Below are positions 42,246-50,935 of a stretch of 64,000 nt of DNA, piece after piece. The notes below the pieces were generated by a model. It saw only the letters and a program-made list of their open reading frames with translations, searched no databases and was not told where the DNA came from. Both the position numbers and the translations under genes were made by a program. This DNA comes from Pseudomonas parakoreensis. Its GTDB lineage: Bacteria > Pseudomonadota > Gammaproteobacteria > Pseudomonadales > Pseudomonadaceae. The stretch is from NCBI RefSeq assembly GCF_021602155.1, contig NZ_BQHY01000020.1, positions 22,197 through 86,196 on the forward strand, given 5' to 3'. Each line of letters opens with the position of its first letter. The first letter of the stretch is position 1.

Positions 42246-43328
42246 GTGAAGAAAATACTGCACGTGGCTGAAACGATAAAAGGTGGGGTTGCCACCGTTA
42301 TCCGCACGATATCGGCGTCGCCCGAAGGCCAGGACGCGAACTACGAATGGGTCTATCTGGTGCCGCTTGACCAGAAACAGGAGCTGCACGGCATCGATCA
42401 GCGCCAGATTCGCACGTTCGTCAGATCCGGGCGTAACGTGCCTTCGCTGCTGCGCTTTGCGTGGGAACTGGCACGGACGCTGTTCAAGGAAAAACCCGAT
42501 GTGGTGCATCTGCACAGCACGTTTTCCGGGGTGATCGGCCGCTGTGTTTGTGTGCTGCTCAAGCCGTGGCGTCGGCCGAAAATCGTCTACTGCCCGCACG
42601 CGTTTTCGTTCCTGATGGAAAGCTCGCCCATCAAGCAGAAGGTCTACGCCTCGATCGAGCGCGTCTTGCAGAAAGTCACCGACGTGATCATTTGCGTCAG
42701 TCGCTACGAGATGGACAAAGCCGCGCGGTTCGGTATCGAGCGCAAGCGCATGCGCCTGATTTACAACGGCATCCCGCACAAGGATGACGCACCGAGGGCC
42801 GACAACCCCGCGCCGATTCATCTGCTGTTCGTCGGTCGCCTCGACTACCAGAAAGGCTTCGACGTATTGCTCAAAGCCTTCGCCAAGGTACAGCGCAGCG
42901 ATCTGAAGCTGACGGTGGTTGGCAGTGCGGTCAACGAGGACAAGGTCGAGTGCCCCGAGATGGACGCGGTCGAGTACCTGCCGTGGGTCACGCCGGCCGA
43001 AGTGCAGGCGCTGTATCAACAGGCCGACGCGCTGATCGTGCCGAGCCGCTGGGAAGGTTTCGCCATGGTGCCGCTGGAGGGCATGGCCATGGGTTTGCCG
43101 GTGATCGCCAGCAACTGCACGTCATTGCCCGAACTGGTTACCCATGAAGTGTCCGGCTACGTCTTTCCCACCGGTGACCACCAGGCGCTGGCCGATGTGC
43201 TGGCGCGAATCCAGAAGCCGCGGTTGCTCGACCTCGGCAGCGAAGGCCGGAACATCGTGCGTGAGCGCTTCAGTGCCGCGCTGATGATCCGCCAGACCTA
43301 CGACGTGTATTGCGCTCCCACTTATTAA
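42246..43328 (+). CDS. Glycosyltransferase family 4 (GT-B)
   Basis: A 360-residue cytoplasmic glycosyltransferase. The start MKKILHVAETIKGGVATVI is typical of GT4. The nucleotide-sugar region LFVGRLDYQKGFDVLLKA and the EX7E motif (EGFAMVPLE) near residue 275 mark a retaining GT-B enzyme. The GTG at 42246 has AAGGA 10 bases upstream; an ATG at 42225 would add seven unusual residues. It is the only glycosyltransferase in the locus besides the initiating enzyme WcaJ, so it should add the second sugar of the repeat. Galactose is a guess from the adjacent galE. Confidence 0.92.
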   Translation: MKKILHVAETIKGGVATVIRTISASPEGQDANYEWVYLVPLDQKQELHGIDQRQIRTFVRSGRNVPSLLRFAWELARTLFKEKPDVVHLHSTFSGVIGRCVCVLLKPWRRPKIVYCPHAFSFLMESSPIKQKVYASIERVLQKVTDVIICVSRYEMDKAARFGIERKRMRLIYNGIPHKDDAPRADNPAPIHLLFVGRLDYQKGFDVLLKAFAKVQRSDLKLTVVGSAVNEDKVECPEMDAVEYLPWVTPAEVQALYQQADALIVPSRWEGFAMVPLEGMAMGLPVIASNCTSLPELVTHEVSGYVFPTGDHQALADVLARIQKPRLLDLGSEGRNIVRERFSAALMIRQTYDVYCAPTY

Positions 43329-43343
43329 GTAGAACTCAAGCTT

Positions 43344-44456
43344 ATGAACGTAACGATTTTGCATGGCTACAGTGCGTCCAACTCCGGTGACGGCCTGCTC
43401 GTCGATCTGGCCATCGCGTTGGTGCAGCGCAACTTTGGCGAAGACACTTCGATCAACGTCGTGGCCTCCGACCCGCAGTCTTTCGCCTACCTGCCGCACC
43501 CGCGTTTCGACGCGCCGGTGATGGCGGCCAAGGGCTTGGGGCGGGTCAAGCAGGCGGTGTTCCTCAATCAGTCGTATGCCGGGCTGGCGGATCTGCTGCG
43601 CAAGACTGATCTGATCGTCGGCGTCGGTGGCGGCTACATGCGCTCGAAAAGTGCCTTCGAACACATCAAGCTCAAACTCGGCCACGCCAAGCAACTGGAA
43701 ACGGCGATCCTCAGCAAGGTGCCGTCGGTGTACCTGCCGCAAAGCATCGGCCCGTTCCATGGCGAGAGCCGCAAGATCGTCGATCACTACGCCAGCGCGG
43801 ACGCGGTGTTCGTGCGCGATAACCGCTCCTCGGCAATGTTCGATGCCTGCGAAAACGTCTATCGCGCGCCGGATCTGGCGGTGCAGTCACTGGCGAGCAA
43901 GATCCTTCAGCAACCGAAGTTCACTCGCTGCGCCGCTTCGCCGGCCACCGTGTGCGTGGTGCTGCGCAAGCCGCCGGAATGGAGCAAGGAAAAGAAGGTC
44001 GCCTACGTCACCAACCTGAAGCTGCTGCTGCAGCGCCTGAAGAACAAAAGCAAAGTGGTTTGTGCCGTGCAGAGTGCCGTTCGCGGTAACGACGACGGTG
44101 CGTTCTATCGCGAGCTGGGCATCAGCGAAGAGCTGCTGTCGTTGAAGGCGACGATTGCCAAATATCAGCCGGACCTGGTGATCTCGGTGCGTCTGCACGG
44201 CGCCATCGAATCGCTGTTGTCCGGTGTCCCGGCGTACCACATCAGCTATGAACGCAAAGGCTTTGGCGCCTATCAGGACATGGGCGTGGAAGACTGGGTG
44301 ATCAATGGCGGCGACATCAATGTCGAGCAGATCATCGACACCGTGTACGCGCCGAACGCGCTGTCGAATTTCGGCAAGCGCCTGACCGATACTTGCCGCG
44401 AAATCGAAGCCAAGACGGTGATGATGGACGAGATCATCAAAGGCGTCGTTCGATGA
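43344..44456 (+). CDS. Polysaccharide pyruvyl transferase
   Basis: A 370-residue enzyme of the family that puts ketal-linked pyruvate from PEP onto exopolysaccharide sugars. The start VTILHGYSASNSGDGLLV and the mid-region LIVGVGGGYMRSK are typical, as are LPQSIGPFHG, VYLPQSIG and the C-terminal DLVISVRLHGAIESLLSGVPA. It lies 15 bases after the glycosyltransferase gene and overlaps the flippase by four bases (ATGA), so it acts in the same cytoplasmic assembly step. It predicts a negatively charged polymer. Confidence 0.92.
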   Translation: MNVTILHGYSASNSGDGLLVDLAIALVQRNFGEDTSINVVASDPQSFAYLPHPRFDAPVMAAKGLGRVKQAVFLNQSYAGLADLLRKTDLIVGVGGGYMRSKSAFEHIKLKLGHAKQLETAILSKVPSVYLPQSIGPFHGESRKIVDHYASADAVFVRDNRSSAMFDACENVYRAPDLAVQSLASKILQQPKFTRCAASPATVCVVLRKPPEWSKEKKVAYVTNLKLLLQRLKNKSKVVCAVQSAVRGNDDGAFYRELGISEELLSLKATIAKYQPDLVISVRLHGAIESLLSGVPAYHISYERKGFGAYQDMGVEDWVINGGDINVEQIIDTVYAPNALSNFGKRLTDTCREIEAKTVMMDEIIKGVVR

Positions 44457-45682
44457 TATTTCGCTTGCTGCTGCGCGGCGGAGCCTTGGGCGCGAAGTTT
44501 CTGCTGGTGTTGGCCATCACCCATTACCTGGGCTACGAAGCGCTGGGGTTTTATGGCGTGGTGGTCGCCGCGTCGCTGATCGCTTCGAAGTTCTACAGCG
44601 TTGGTTTCAGTTCCGAGATCAATCGGTTGATCAGCGTCGGCGACAGCTCGCGGCGGGTGGTCGACAAAGTCCTGCTGCTGTACCTCGCGGTGGGGCTGCT
44701 GCTGTCGCTGGCAACGGTGGGGATCTATTCGCTGTTTCAGCAGGTCGAGGCGGGCACCGCGCTAATCCTCTGCGTGACGCTGGTGTTGCTCACTGAACAC
44801 CTGTCCTTCGAGATCAACTCGTTCGTGTTTTCTGCGCAGAAAGCCACGGCGGGTGCGCTGCTGTTCTTCATCAAGACCGGTCTCTGGGCGCTGCTGGCGG
44901 TGGGCGCGATGATGCTCGACTGGGTGTCGGGCATCGCCAGTGTGCTGTGGCTTTGGGTGGCCGCCAACGTGCTGGTGATCGTCGCCGGTTACCTGATCGT
45001 GGTGAGCGTGCACAAGGGCCGGGTCAGCAAAACACTGACAACCACGACCGTGTGGAAGGCCGGGTTGCCGTTTTATCTCGGCACGGGGTTGATCGCGCTG
45101 AGTCAGTGCGCCGAGCGCTTTCTGATTGCCGACCTCGAACCCTACGCCAGCCTCGGCAAATACGTGTATGCGTGGTCGGCGGCGAACACTCTGCAGGCGC
45201 TGTCTTACGCGGTGGTGGCGGTAGTCGGCATTCCGGTGCTGGCCAAGCGGTTTCAGGCGGATCAACAGGCGTTCAGCATCCGGCAGTTGTTCGTCAACAA
45301 GTGGGTGATGCGTTCGTTAGGGGTGTCGGCGGCGGTGGCGGTGTTGATCTATCTGTTCTTCAACGTGGTGCTCGATTACGTCGCCAACAGCGTGCCGCGT
45401 CCGGATAACGCACTCCTCGGCGTGCTGATCTTTTCCTTTGCCCTGCGGGCCATCGGCGACATCGTCTGGGGCGGTCTGATTGCTTCGAAAAACAGTCGGG
45501 TGTCATTCGCCAGTGCGGCGATTTGTTTGCTGGTGTCGGTGCCGGTCAGTTACCTGCTGATCAAGCATTATTCGATTTATGGCGCGGCGTGGGGCAATGT
45601 CTTCGCGATCATCGTGCAGCTCGGGGTGATCGCCGTGTTGACTCGAGCGACCCGTGCCAAAGGGGCGCTGGCATGGGGTTGA
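44453..45682 (+). CDS. wzx: Flippase of the Wzx/MATE-MVF type
   Basis: Inner membrane protein of 409 residues with about 12 hydrophobic segments (for example FRLLLRGGALGAKFLLVLAI and FLIADLEPYASLGKYVYAW). It fits the O-antigen flippase family that moves lipid-linked repeat units across the membrane. The ATG overlaps the pyruvyl transferase stop (ATGA), and the polymerase start overlaps its end by 10 bases, so the set is tightly coupled. Confidence 0.85.
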   Translation: MIFRLLLRGGALGAKFLLVLAITHYLGYEALGFYGVVVAASLIASKFYSVGFSSEINRLISVGDSSRRVVDKVLLLYLAVGLLLSLATVGIYSLFQQVEAGTALILCVTLVLLTEHLSFEINSFVFSAQKATAGALLFFIKTGLWALLAVGAMMLDWVSGIASVLWLWVAANVLVIVAGYLIVVSVHKGRVSKTLTTTTVWKAGLPFYLGTGLIALSQCAERFLIADLEPYASLGKYVYAWSAANTLQALSYAVVAVVGIPVLAKRFQADQQAFSIRQLFVNKWVMRSLGVSAAVAVLIYLFFNVVLDYVANSVPRPDNALLGVLIFSFALRAIGDIVWGGLIASKNSRVSFASAAICLLVSVPVSYLLIKHYSIYGAAWGNVFAIIVQLGVIAVLTRATRAKGALAWG

Positions 45683-46776
45683 AATTGCCGTGCATCGAGT
45701 TTCGCGGCCGCAAACTCGATTCCTCGCTGTCGTTCCTGATTCTGTTTACCGGGCTGTTTCTGTCGGTGGCGATGCCGCTGCTGATCCCGCGCGATCCGGG
45801 CCCGGATGCGATGACTTTATGGTCGTCCTACGCCCGCGCCGACAACTGCAATTTCTGGAACCCGTTCTCGCCGGATCGCTCCTCCTACGAGTGTTCGGCG
45901 TTCCTGCTGCGGCCCACCGGGATCAACCTGACCAACGCCTGGGCCTACGGGATGTTCTGCAACTTCTTCCTCACGGCGATCCCGGTGGTGGTGTTCCGGC
46001 GCATGCCGCTGGCGATCTTCGGCACCCTGTGCCTGTGGGGTGTGGTGCGTTCGTTTTTTCTGGAAAACCTGACCAAGGAAATCATCGTCTCGGTGGCGGT
46101 GCTGAGCATTTTGTTCAGCGCATTGACGCGCAAATACCGCGGCGGTTTTTTTCTCTCGGCGGTGATCTATGGCGTGCTGATCCGGCCTTACTGGATTCTG
46201 TTTTCGCTGTCGTGGGTTGGCGTCTGCGTGATGAAAAAGTACGTGTCGCGTTTCACCTTCTTCCTGATGCTGTTCCTGTTTTACCTGGCGGTGGCCATGG
46301 CGATTCAGCTGGCGCTGGGCTTTCCGGTGTCGTCGATTCGCGCCAGCAACAACGAGTTGCGCACGGCGGGGGAGGAGGGGTCGAAATCGCTGATCGTCTC
46401 GTGGCTCAGTGGCAGCGACTTCGTCTCGCAGGCGCTGGACTCGATGATCATTTTCTTCCGGTTGTCGTTCCCGGTGGAGCTGATTCTGTTGTCCGGGCCA
46501 GGCCAGGTGATCTTCGTCGCGCTGATGATCATGACCGCGCTGCTGCTGTTCAAAGTCATCACCTCCACCGATTACAAAGGTGCGCCGATCGAGACCAAAC
46601 CCAAGGAACTGATCGCGATCCCGCTGGCGTTTCTGTTAGTGCAAGGCTTGTTCGAGCCGGACTTCGGCTCCTTCGCCCGACACTTTTCCATGGTGGTGCC
46701 GGTGCTGTTTGTCGGCTTGGGCCTGATGTTGCGTGCGAACAAACCGGTGCGGGTTGAATCACGCGTTCTGAATTGA
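45673..46776 (+). CDS. wzy: Membrane protein, likely Wzy-type repeat-unit polymerase
   Basis: A 367-residue polytopic membrane protein with about 8-10 hydrophobic segments and a large periplasmic loop near residues 215-245. Sequence identity to named polymerases is not recognisable, as is usual for Wzy. The assignment rests on topology, the Wzx gene on its 5' side and the lack of any other polymerase candidate. AGGGG precedes the ATG. It overlaps the wzx end by 10 bases and is followed by the acyltransferase after 12 bases. Confidence 0.68.
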   Translation: MGLKLPCIEFRGRKLDSSLSFLILFTGLFLSVAMPLLIPRDPGPDAMTLWSSYARADNCNFWNPFSPDRSSYECSAFLLRPTGINLTNAWAYGMFCNFFLTAIPVVVFRRMPLAIFGTLCLWGVVRSFFLENLTKEIIVSVAVLSILFSALTRKYRGGFFLSAVIYGVLIRPYWILFSLSWVGVCVMKKYVSRFTFFLMLFLFYLAVAMAIQLALGFPVSSIRASNNELRTAGEEGSKSLIVSWLSGSDFVSQALDSMIIFFRLSFPVELILLSGPGQVIFVALMIMTALLLFKVITSTDYKGAPIETKPKELIAIPLAFLLVQGLFEPDFGSFARHFSMVVPVLFVGLGLMLRANKPVRVESRVLN

Positions 46777-46788
46777 GGCAGGTGCTGT

Positions 46789-47832
46789 ATGTCGAGCAAG
46801 AAAAAATCGCTGGAGATCGAAACCCTGCGTGGTCTGGCATGCCTGCTGCTGGTGCTCTATCACGTCATCGGCCCGTTGGGCGGAGGGCTGAAAATCGATC
46901 TCGGCTCGCCGTTCCGGGTGATCGCCGATTCGATGGTGTACGTGCGCATGCCGCTGTTCACCTTTATTTCCGGCTACATCTATTCGATCTACAAAATCCG
47001 TGGCAATGACTTTTCCGCATTCTTCAGCGGCAAGGTGCGACGGTTGATCGTGCCGCTGTTTTGCGTCGGTGTGCCGTTCTCGGTGTTGCAGGCGGTGGGG
47101 CCGGGGGTGAACAAGGACGTCGGCGTGATCGATGCGTTGTTGTCGTTCTGGGTGCCGGTCAATCACTTCTGGTTCCTGCAGGCGGTGTTCATCATTTTCA
47201 TGTTCGTCGGCCTGCTGGAATGGCGTGGGATGCTGCGTTCGATGACCCGCTTGTACCTGCTGTTCGCCTTCGCTGCAGCGCTGTTTCTGCTGCCACCGTT
47301 CAAGCTCGATGCGTTCGGCATCAACGGTGCGATTTACCTGCTGCCGTTTTTTGTGGCGGGGATGATCGGCCAGGAAAATGTCGAGGCGTTGAAGCAACGG
47401 TTCAAGGTGATCGGGCCGCTGGTGTTTGTGTTGATTTCGTTGACGCTGCTTTACGTGGCGGCGATTGATCGTGAGTTGATTGTCGACCGCCGTAGCCTGA
47501 TTGGCTTGACCGTGGGTTGCGTGTCCTGCATTGCTTTGCTGTCGAGTGACATGCGCTCGAAGTGGCTGACCTGGCTGGGCGGCTACTCTTACGCGATCTT
47601 CCTGTTCCATGTGCTGTTTGCGGCGACTTCGCGGTTTGTCATGGGGCGGTTGGGGGTAAAAGACGAAAGCATTCTGGTGCTCAGCGGACTGCTGTTCGGT
47701 CTGTTGGGACCGGTGGTGCTGTCGATGATTTTCAGTCGCTTCAATGTCACGTCGGTGCTGTTTTTGGGCGAGCGTGCGGCGAAGAAAAAACCGGCGGCGG
47801 GTATTGCTCCGGTGGTGCCGGCCAGTAGCTGA
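46789..47832 (+). CDS. Acyltransferase family 3 membrane protein
   Basis: Polytopic protein of 347 residues. The start IETLRGLACLLLVLYHVIGP has the family His, and MPLFTFISGYIYSIY and NHFWFLQAVFIIFMF follow, as in OafA/WcaF-type enzymes and succinyl transferases such as ExoH. It probably adds acetyl or succinyl groups to the repeat unit. It is the last gene of the wzb-to-acyltransferase run, after which REP sequences start. Confidence 0.87.
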   Translation: MSSKKKSLEIETLRGLACLLLVLYHVIGPLGGGLKIDLGSPFRVIADSMVYVRMPLFTFISGYIYSIYKIRGNDFSAFFSGKVRRLIVPLFCVGVPFSVLQAVGPGVNKDVGVIDALLSFWVPVNHFWFLQAVFIIFMFVGLLEWRGMLRSMTRLYLLFAFAAALFLLPPFKLDAFGINGAIYLLPFFVAGMIGQENVEALKQRFKVIGPLVFVLISLTLLYVAAIDRELIVDRRSLIGLTVGCVSCIALLSSDMRSKWLTWLGGYSYAIFLFHVLFAATSRFVMGRLGVKDESILVLSGLLFGLLGPVVLSMIFSRFNVTSVLFLGERAAKKKPAAGIAPVVPASS

Positions 47833-47836
47833 AAAG

Positions 47837-48012
47837 CTTCGCGAGCAAGGATCTTTGGAACTCACCATCTCTGTGGGAGCTGGCTTGCCAGCGATGGGGC
47901 CAGATCAGATGAAGTTTATGCGCCTGACCCACCGCCATCGCTGGCAAGCCAGCTCCCACAGGGTTTGGGTGTACAAGGATTTAGCGGATGACCTCAACCG
48001 CTGCTCGCGAAG
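47837..48012. repeat. REPIN nested in a second inverted repeat
   Basis: An outer 11-base inverted repeat (CTTCGCGAGCA at 47837-47847, TGCTCGCGAAG at 48002-48012) encloses a REPIN: GTGGGAGCTGGCTTGCCAGCG at 47873 and its inverse ending at 47961 (CCAGCTCCCACAG). The outer arms are of the GCGAGCA REP type, so one REP pair may have inserted into another. It separates the acyltransferase from the SGNH gene. Confidence 0.75.
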
Positions 48013-48041
48013 GGGCCATTCCAGACTGAAGGAAATAATGC

Positions 48042-49181
48042 ATGTTGGCAGTAAATGACGCTCAGCCCGTCGCGGCGTCGGTGGTGGAAGTGGGCGATGC
48101 CCGCGAGCGCTTTGCGCAGTGGCGCGAAGGCAAGGCCGGGAAGGTGTTGTCGGTCTCGGTAATTGGCGACAGCTACAGCGCCGGTCAGGATTTTTACTTG
48201 AACAAACTGGTGCAGCGCGTGGCCGGCGAGGTCGGATTTGCCGGCCCCGGTTATGTCGGCTTCAACCATGGCGCGGCGCTGGGCGGCACGCATTTCAAAT
48301 ACACCCGCAGCAGCGAAAAATACTTCGGCGGTGGCTGGCAAGTGTCCGGCCTCGGCCAGGCCAGCCCCGACAGCCGCACGGTGACCGGCAAGCCCGGCGC
48401 CTGGCTGCAAATCGACGCCAGCCCGACACCCGCCATCGACACCCAAGTCACCCAGGCGAAATTGCTCTACCTGGGCAACGGCGAGCCGAGTGAGCTGCGT
48501 TACCGCTGGACGCCCGCACAAGCCTGGCAACCCTTGACACTTGGAGGTTCAGGCGTACAGGAACTACCGCTCGCAGGTCTTTCGGCAGCCGCAGACTGGT
48601 CGTTCAAACTGGAGGTGGTGAAGGGCGCACCGACCTTGTTTGGCCTGTGGCTGAGCAACGAGCAGAACGGCGTGCGGGTCTCGAAACTGGCGGCCTCGGG
48701 CGCGGCCTCAGCGGACTTCTATCACCGCGATCCGCAATGGCAAGTGCAGTGGAAAGCCGCCGTGTCGAAGATCCCCGCCGACATTTACCTGATCATGCTC
48801 GGCGGCAACGACCAGGGTTTCGGGGTCAAACCCGAACAGTACCTGCACAACGTTCAAGGGTTGGTGGCGATGATCCGCGAGATCCAGCCGGCGGCGAGCA
48901 TCAACCTGATCATGCGTCAGGACACCACGCGGTCCAGTGCCTATCCGATGTCGGCGTATGCGCAGGTCTTGCAGCCATGGGCGCATGAGCAGCAGTTGGG
49001 CTTTGCCAATCTGCAATGCGCGTTCGGCCCTGACGTCAAACGCTATGCGGCGGCGATGATCGGGCCGGACAAGATTCATCCGCAGCCCGCGACGGGTGGG
49101 AAAGTGATTGCCGACTACTTCTATCGCTGGATCGTCAGTGGCATCAACGCAGACAGTTGCGACCCAACGAAACCCCTGTAG
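48042..49181 (+). CDS. SGNH hydrolase of Ape1/PatB-like architecture, without signal peptide
   Basis: A 379-residue esterase-type protein. Block I is VIGDSYSAG (Gly42-Asp-Ser44), block III is LGGNDQG (Asn256) and block V is PDKIH (Asp343, His346). Residues about 75-215 form a strand-rich insert that ends in GVRVSKLAASGAAS, as in Ape1/PatB peptidoglycan O-acetylesterases, where a CBM35-like domain is inserted. AAGGAAATA precedes the ATG, and a stop codon lies six bases upstream in frame, so no signal peptide can be gained upstream. It could add or remove O-acyl groups on the polymer, but a cytoplasmic location would be odd. Its stop codon lies inside a REP arm. Confidence 0.8.
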   Translation: MLAVNDAQPVAASVVEVGDARERFAQWREGKAGKVLSVSVIGDSYSAGQDFYLNKLVQRVAGEVGFAGPGYVGFNHGAALGGTHFKYTRSSEKYFGGGWQVSGLGQASPDSRTVTGKPGAWLQIDASPTPAIDTQVTQAKLLYLGNGEPSELRYRWTPAQAWQPLTLGGSGVQELPLAGLSAAADWSFKLEVVKGAPTLFGLWLSNEQNGVRVSKLAASGAASADFYHRDPQWQVQWKAAVSKIPADIYLIMLGGNDQGFGVKPEQYLHNVQGLVAMIREIQPAASINLIMRQDTTRSSAYPMSAYAQVLQPWAHEQQLGFANLQCAFGPDVKRYAAAMIGPDKIHPQPATGGKVIADYFYRWIVSGINADSCDPTKPL

Positions 49182-49264
49182 GAGCTGCCGAAGGCTGCGA
49201 TCTTTTGATCTTGCTCTTCAATACAAAATCAAAAGATCGCAGCCTTCGGCAGCTCCTACAGGGG
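49173..49264. repeat. REP-like inverted repeat overlapping the SGNH stop codon
   Basis: CCCCTGTAGGAGCTGCCGAAG and its inverse enclose about 30 bases: the second repeat type (core GCAGCTCCTAC, also at 32633). The stem continues through CTGCGATCTTTTGAT and its complement, more than 30 pairs in all. The stop codon TAG at 49179 is part of the left arm. Confidence 0.85.
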
Positions 49265-49271
49265 TGGTGTT

Positions 49272-49676
49272 TTATTTGAAGTGATCTATCTGGTTCAGGA
49301 GCTCCGCAGTCTTCTGCGGCATCAGTTGCGTCGCACACCGTGTCTCGACATTGATGATGATCGCCGGCTCGTTGCAGCACAGGCGTACGCGGAAGCGCCA
49401 GTCGCTGAAGATCACTTTCAGGCCATCGCGGTCGTCCATTTCCAGCGCCTGCTCGGCATACAGGTGTTTCAGATGGGCGAGCAGGGGATAGGGATCGGCC
49501 AGCGGCCGGCGAATGTCGCCGGACGAGGGAAACATGCCGATGCGTTCCACCAGCAGGATGCTGCCCAGCCACGACTCGTTGGCGCTGGGCAACGGCTGAT
49601 GCCGTGACAGCCGGCTCACCGCCCCGAGGTTGCCCACCTCCCGTTCAATCTCTGCTGCATGCTGTGCCATGTTCAT
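49272..49676 (-). CDS. Small conserved protein of unknown function near galU
   Basis: A 134-residue soluble protein. It has a helical N-terminus (MNMAQHAAEIEREVG), a middle LAHLKHLYAEQALEMDDRDG and a strand-rich end (DWRFRVRLCCNEPAIIINVETR). The ATG at 49676 follows AGGAGG; a second ATG lies two codons later. It resembles the small protein next to galU-ugd in P. aeruginosa (PA2021, from memory). galU lies 37 bases upstream in the same direction, so it is probably co-transcribed. No function is assigned. Confidence 0.7.
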   Translation of the reverse strand: MNMAQHAAEIEREVGNLGAVSRLSRHQPLPSANESWLGSILLVERIGMFPSSGDIRRPLADPYPLLAHLKHLYAEQALEMDDRDGLKVIFSDWRFRVRLCCNEPAIIINVETRCATQLMPQKTAELLNQIDHFK

Positions 49677-49713
49677 GGTTGCCTCCTGAAAAGAGAAGTG
49701 GGCGGGGGCCGTC

Positions 49714-50547
49714 TCAGCGGCCCTTGAGGTAGACGTTGTCGTAGCAGAAGTTGGTCGCCTGCAGGTAACCCTCGGCGTCACCGCAGTCGAAGCGCAGGCC
49801 CTTGAACTTGTAGGCCAGCACGCAACCGTTCTGTGCCTGTTTCATCAGCGCGTCGGTGATCTGGATCTCGCCGCCCTTGCCCGGTTGGGTGTCGGCGATC
49901 AGGTCGAAGATGTCCGGGGTGAGGATGTAGCGGCCGATGATCGCCAGGTTCGACGGCGCGTCCTGCGGCGCCGGTTTTTCCACCATGTTATTGACCCGGT
50001 AGATGCCCTCGGACATCAGTTCGCCGGCGATCACCCCGTACTTGTGGGTCTGGTCGGCCGGGACTTCCTGGATGGCGACGATCGAGCAGCGGAATTTTTT
50101 GTACAGCTGGATCATCTGCGAGAGCACGCCGTCACCGTCCAGGTTCAGGCACAGGTCATCGGCCAACACCACGGCGAAGGGCTCATCACCGATCAACGGA
50201 CGGCCGCTGAGAATCGCGTGACCGAGGCCCTTCATTTCCACCTGACGGGTGTAGGAGAAGGTGCAGGTGTCGATCAGCTCGCGGGTGCCGGCGAGGAATT
50301 TCTCTTTCTCGGTGCCGCGGATCTGGTGTTCGAGTTCGTAGCTGATGTCGAAGTGGTCTTCCAGCGCACGCTTGCCCCGACCAGTGACGATGGCCATGTG
50401 TTGCAGGCCGGCGTCCCGTGCTTCTTCAACGGCGTATTCGATCAACGGCTTGTTGACGATCGGCAGCATCTCTTTCGGCATGGCTTTGGTCGCCGGCAAG
50501 AAACGCGTGCCATAACCGGCAGCGGGGAACAAACATTTACGAATCAT
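49714..50547 (-). CDS. galU: UTP-glucose-1-phosphate uridylyltransferase
   Basis: Makes UDP-glucose, the donor for WcaJ and precursor of UDP-galactose. The 277 residues show the nucleotidyl-transferase start FPAAGYGTRFLPATKAMPKE, the acidic metal site FAVVLADDLCL and the sugar-binding region VEKPAPQDAPSNLAIIGRYI. The ATG at 50547 follows AGGATAC; the open frame further upstream has no family match. Divergent from galE, and no ugd gene follows it here. Confidence 0.97.
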   Translation of the reverse strand: MIRKCLFPAAGYGTRFLPATKAMPKEMLPIVNKPLIEYAVEEARDAGLQHMAIVTGRGKRALEDHFDISYELEHQIRGTEKEKFLAGTRELIDTCTFSYTRQVEMKGLGHAILSGRPLIGDEPFAVVLADDLCLNLDGDGVLSQMIQLYKKFRCSIVAIQEVPADQTHKYGVIAGELMSEGIYRVNNMVEKPAPQDAPSNLAIIGRYILTPDIFDLIADTQPGKGGEIQITDALMKQAQNGCVLAYKFKGLRFDCGDAEGYLQATNFCYDNVYLKGR

Positions 50548-50935
50548 AAAAGTATCCTGGACAGTCATGGAACACAGGCAACGGATGCGCGCACTTACGA
50601 ACGCGCACAAGTTTCAATGATTATTGAACGAGTACTTTAATACCTGAGTCAGGTTGTTAATGGCAATTAGTGCGGAGGGTAAAACCTGACAATGTTATGA
50701 GATGTCGGTTATAGCGTTATTGGTTATTTTTAGTCGGTATCTGTTGATAGTGATGAGTGCACTCGGGGTGCTAATAAGTACCGGGCAATACAGTTTGACC
50801 TGCAAAAATATTTATTGCCAGTGGTTGAACTAATTTTGTTTAAGGCTGTTGTCGTCCTTATTGTGTGGTGCGCCACAGATTCAATGAAAGGGACTTGACA
50901 GGCTACTTGTCACTTATCCAATGACGGACCGCGCT
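50548..50935. promoter_or_regulatory. Divergent galU/galE control region
   Basis: A 388-base AT-richer gap without a gene. It holds the palindrome ACCTGA-G-TCAGGT at 50642-50654, another CCTGA half-site near 50686, and GTTATTTTTAGTCGGTA starting at 50723, whose first 13 bases recur upstream of wzb at 39332. These look like operator DNA shared between the two promoters. No other repeat was seen. Confidence 0.5.
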
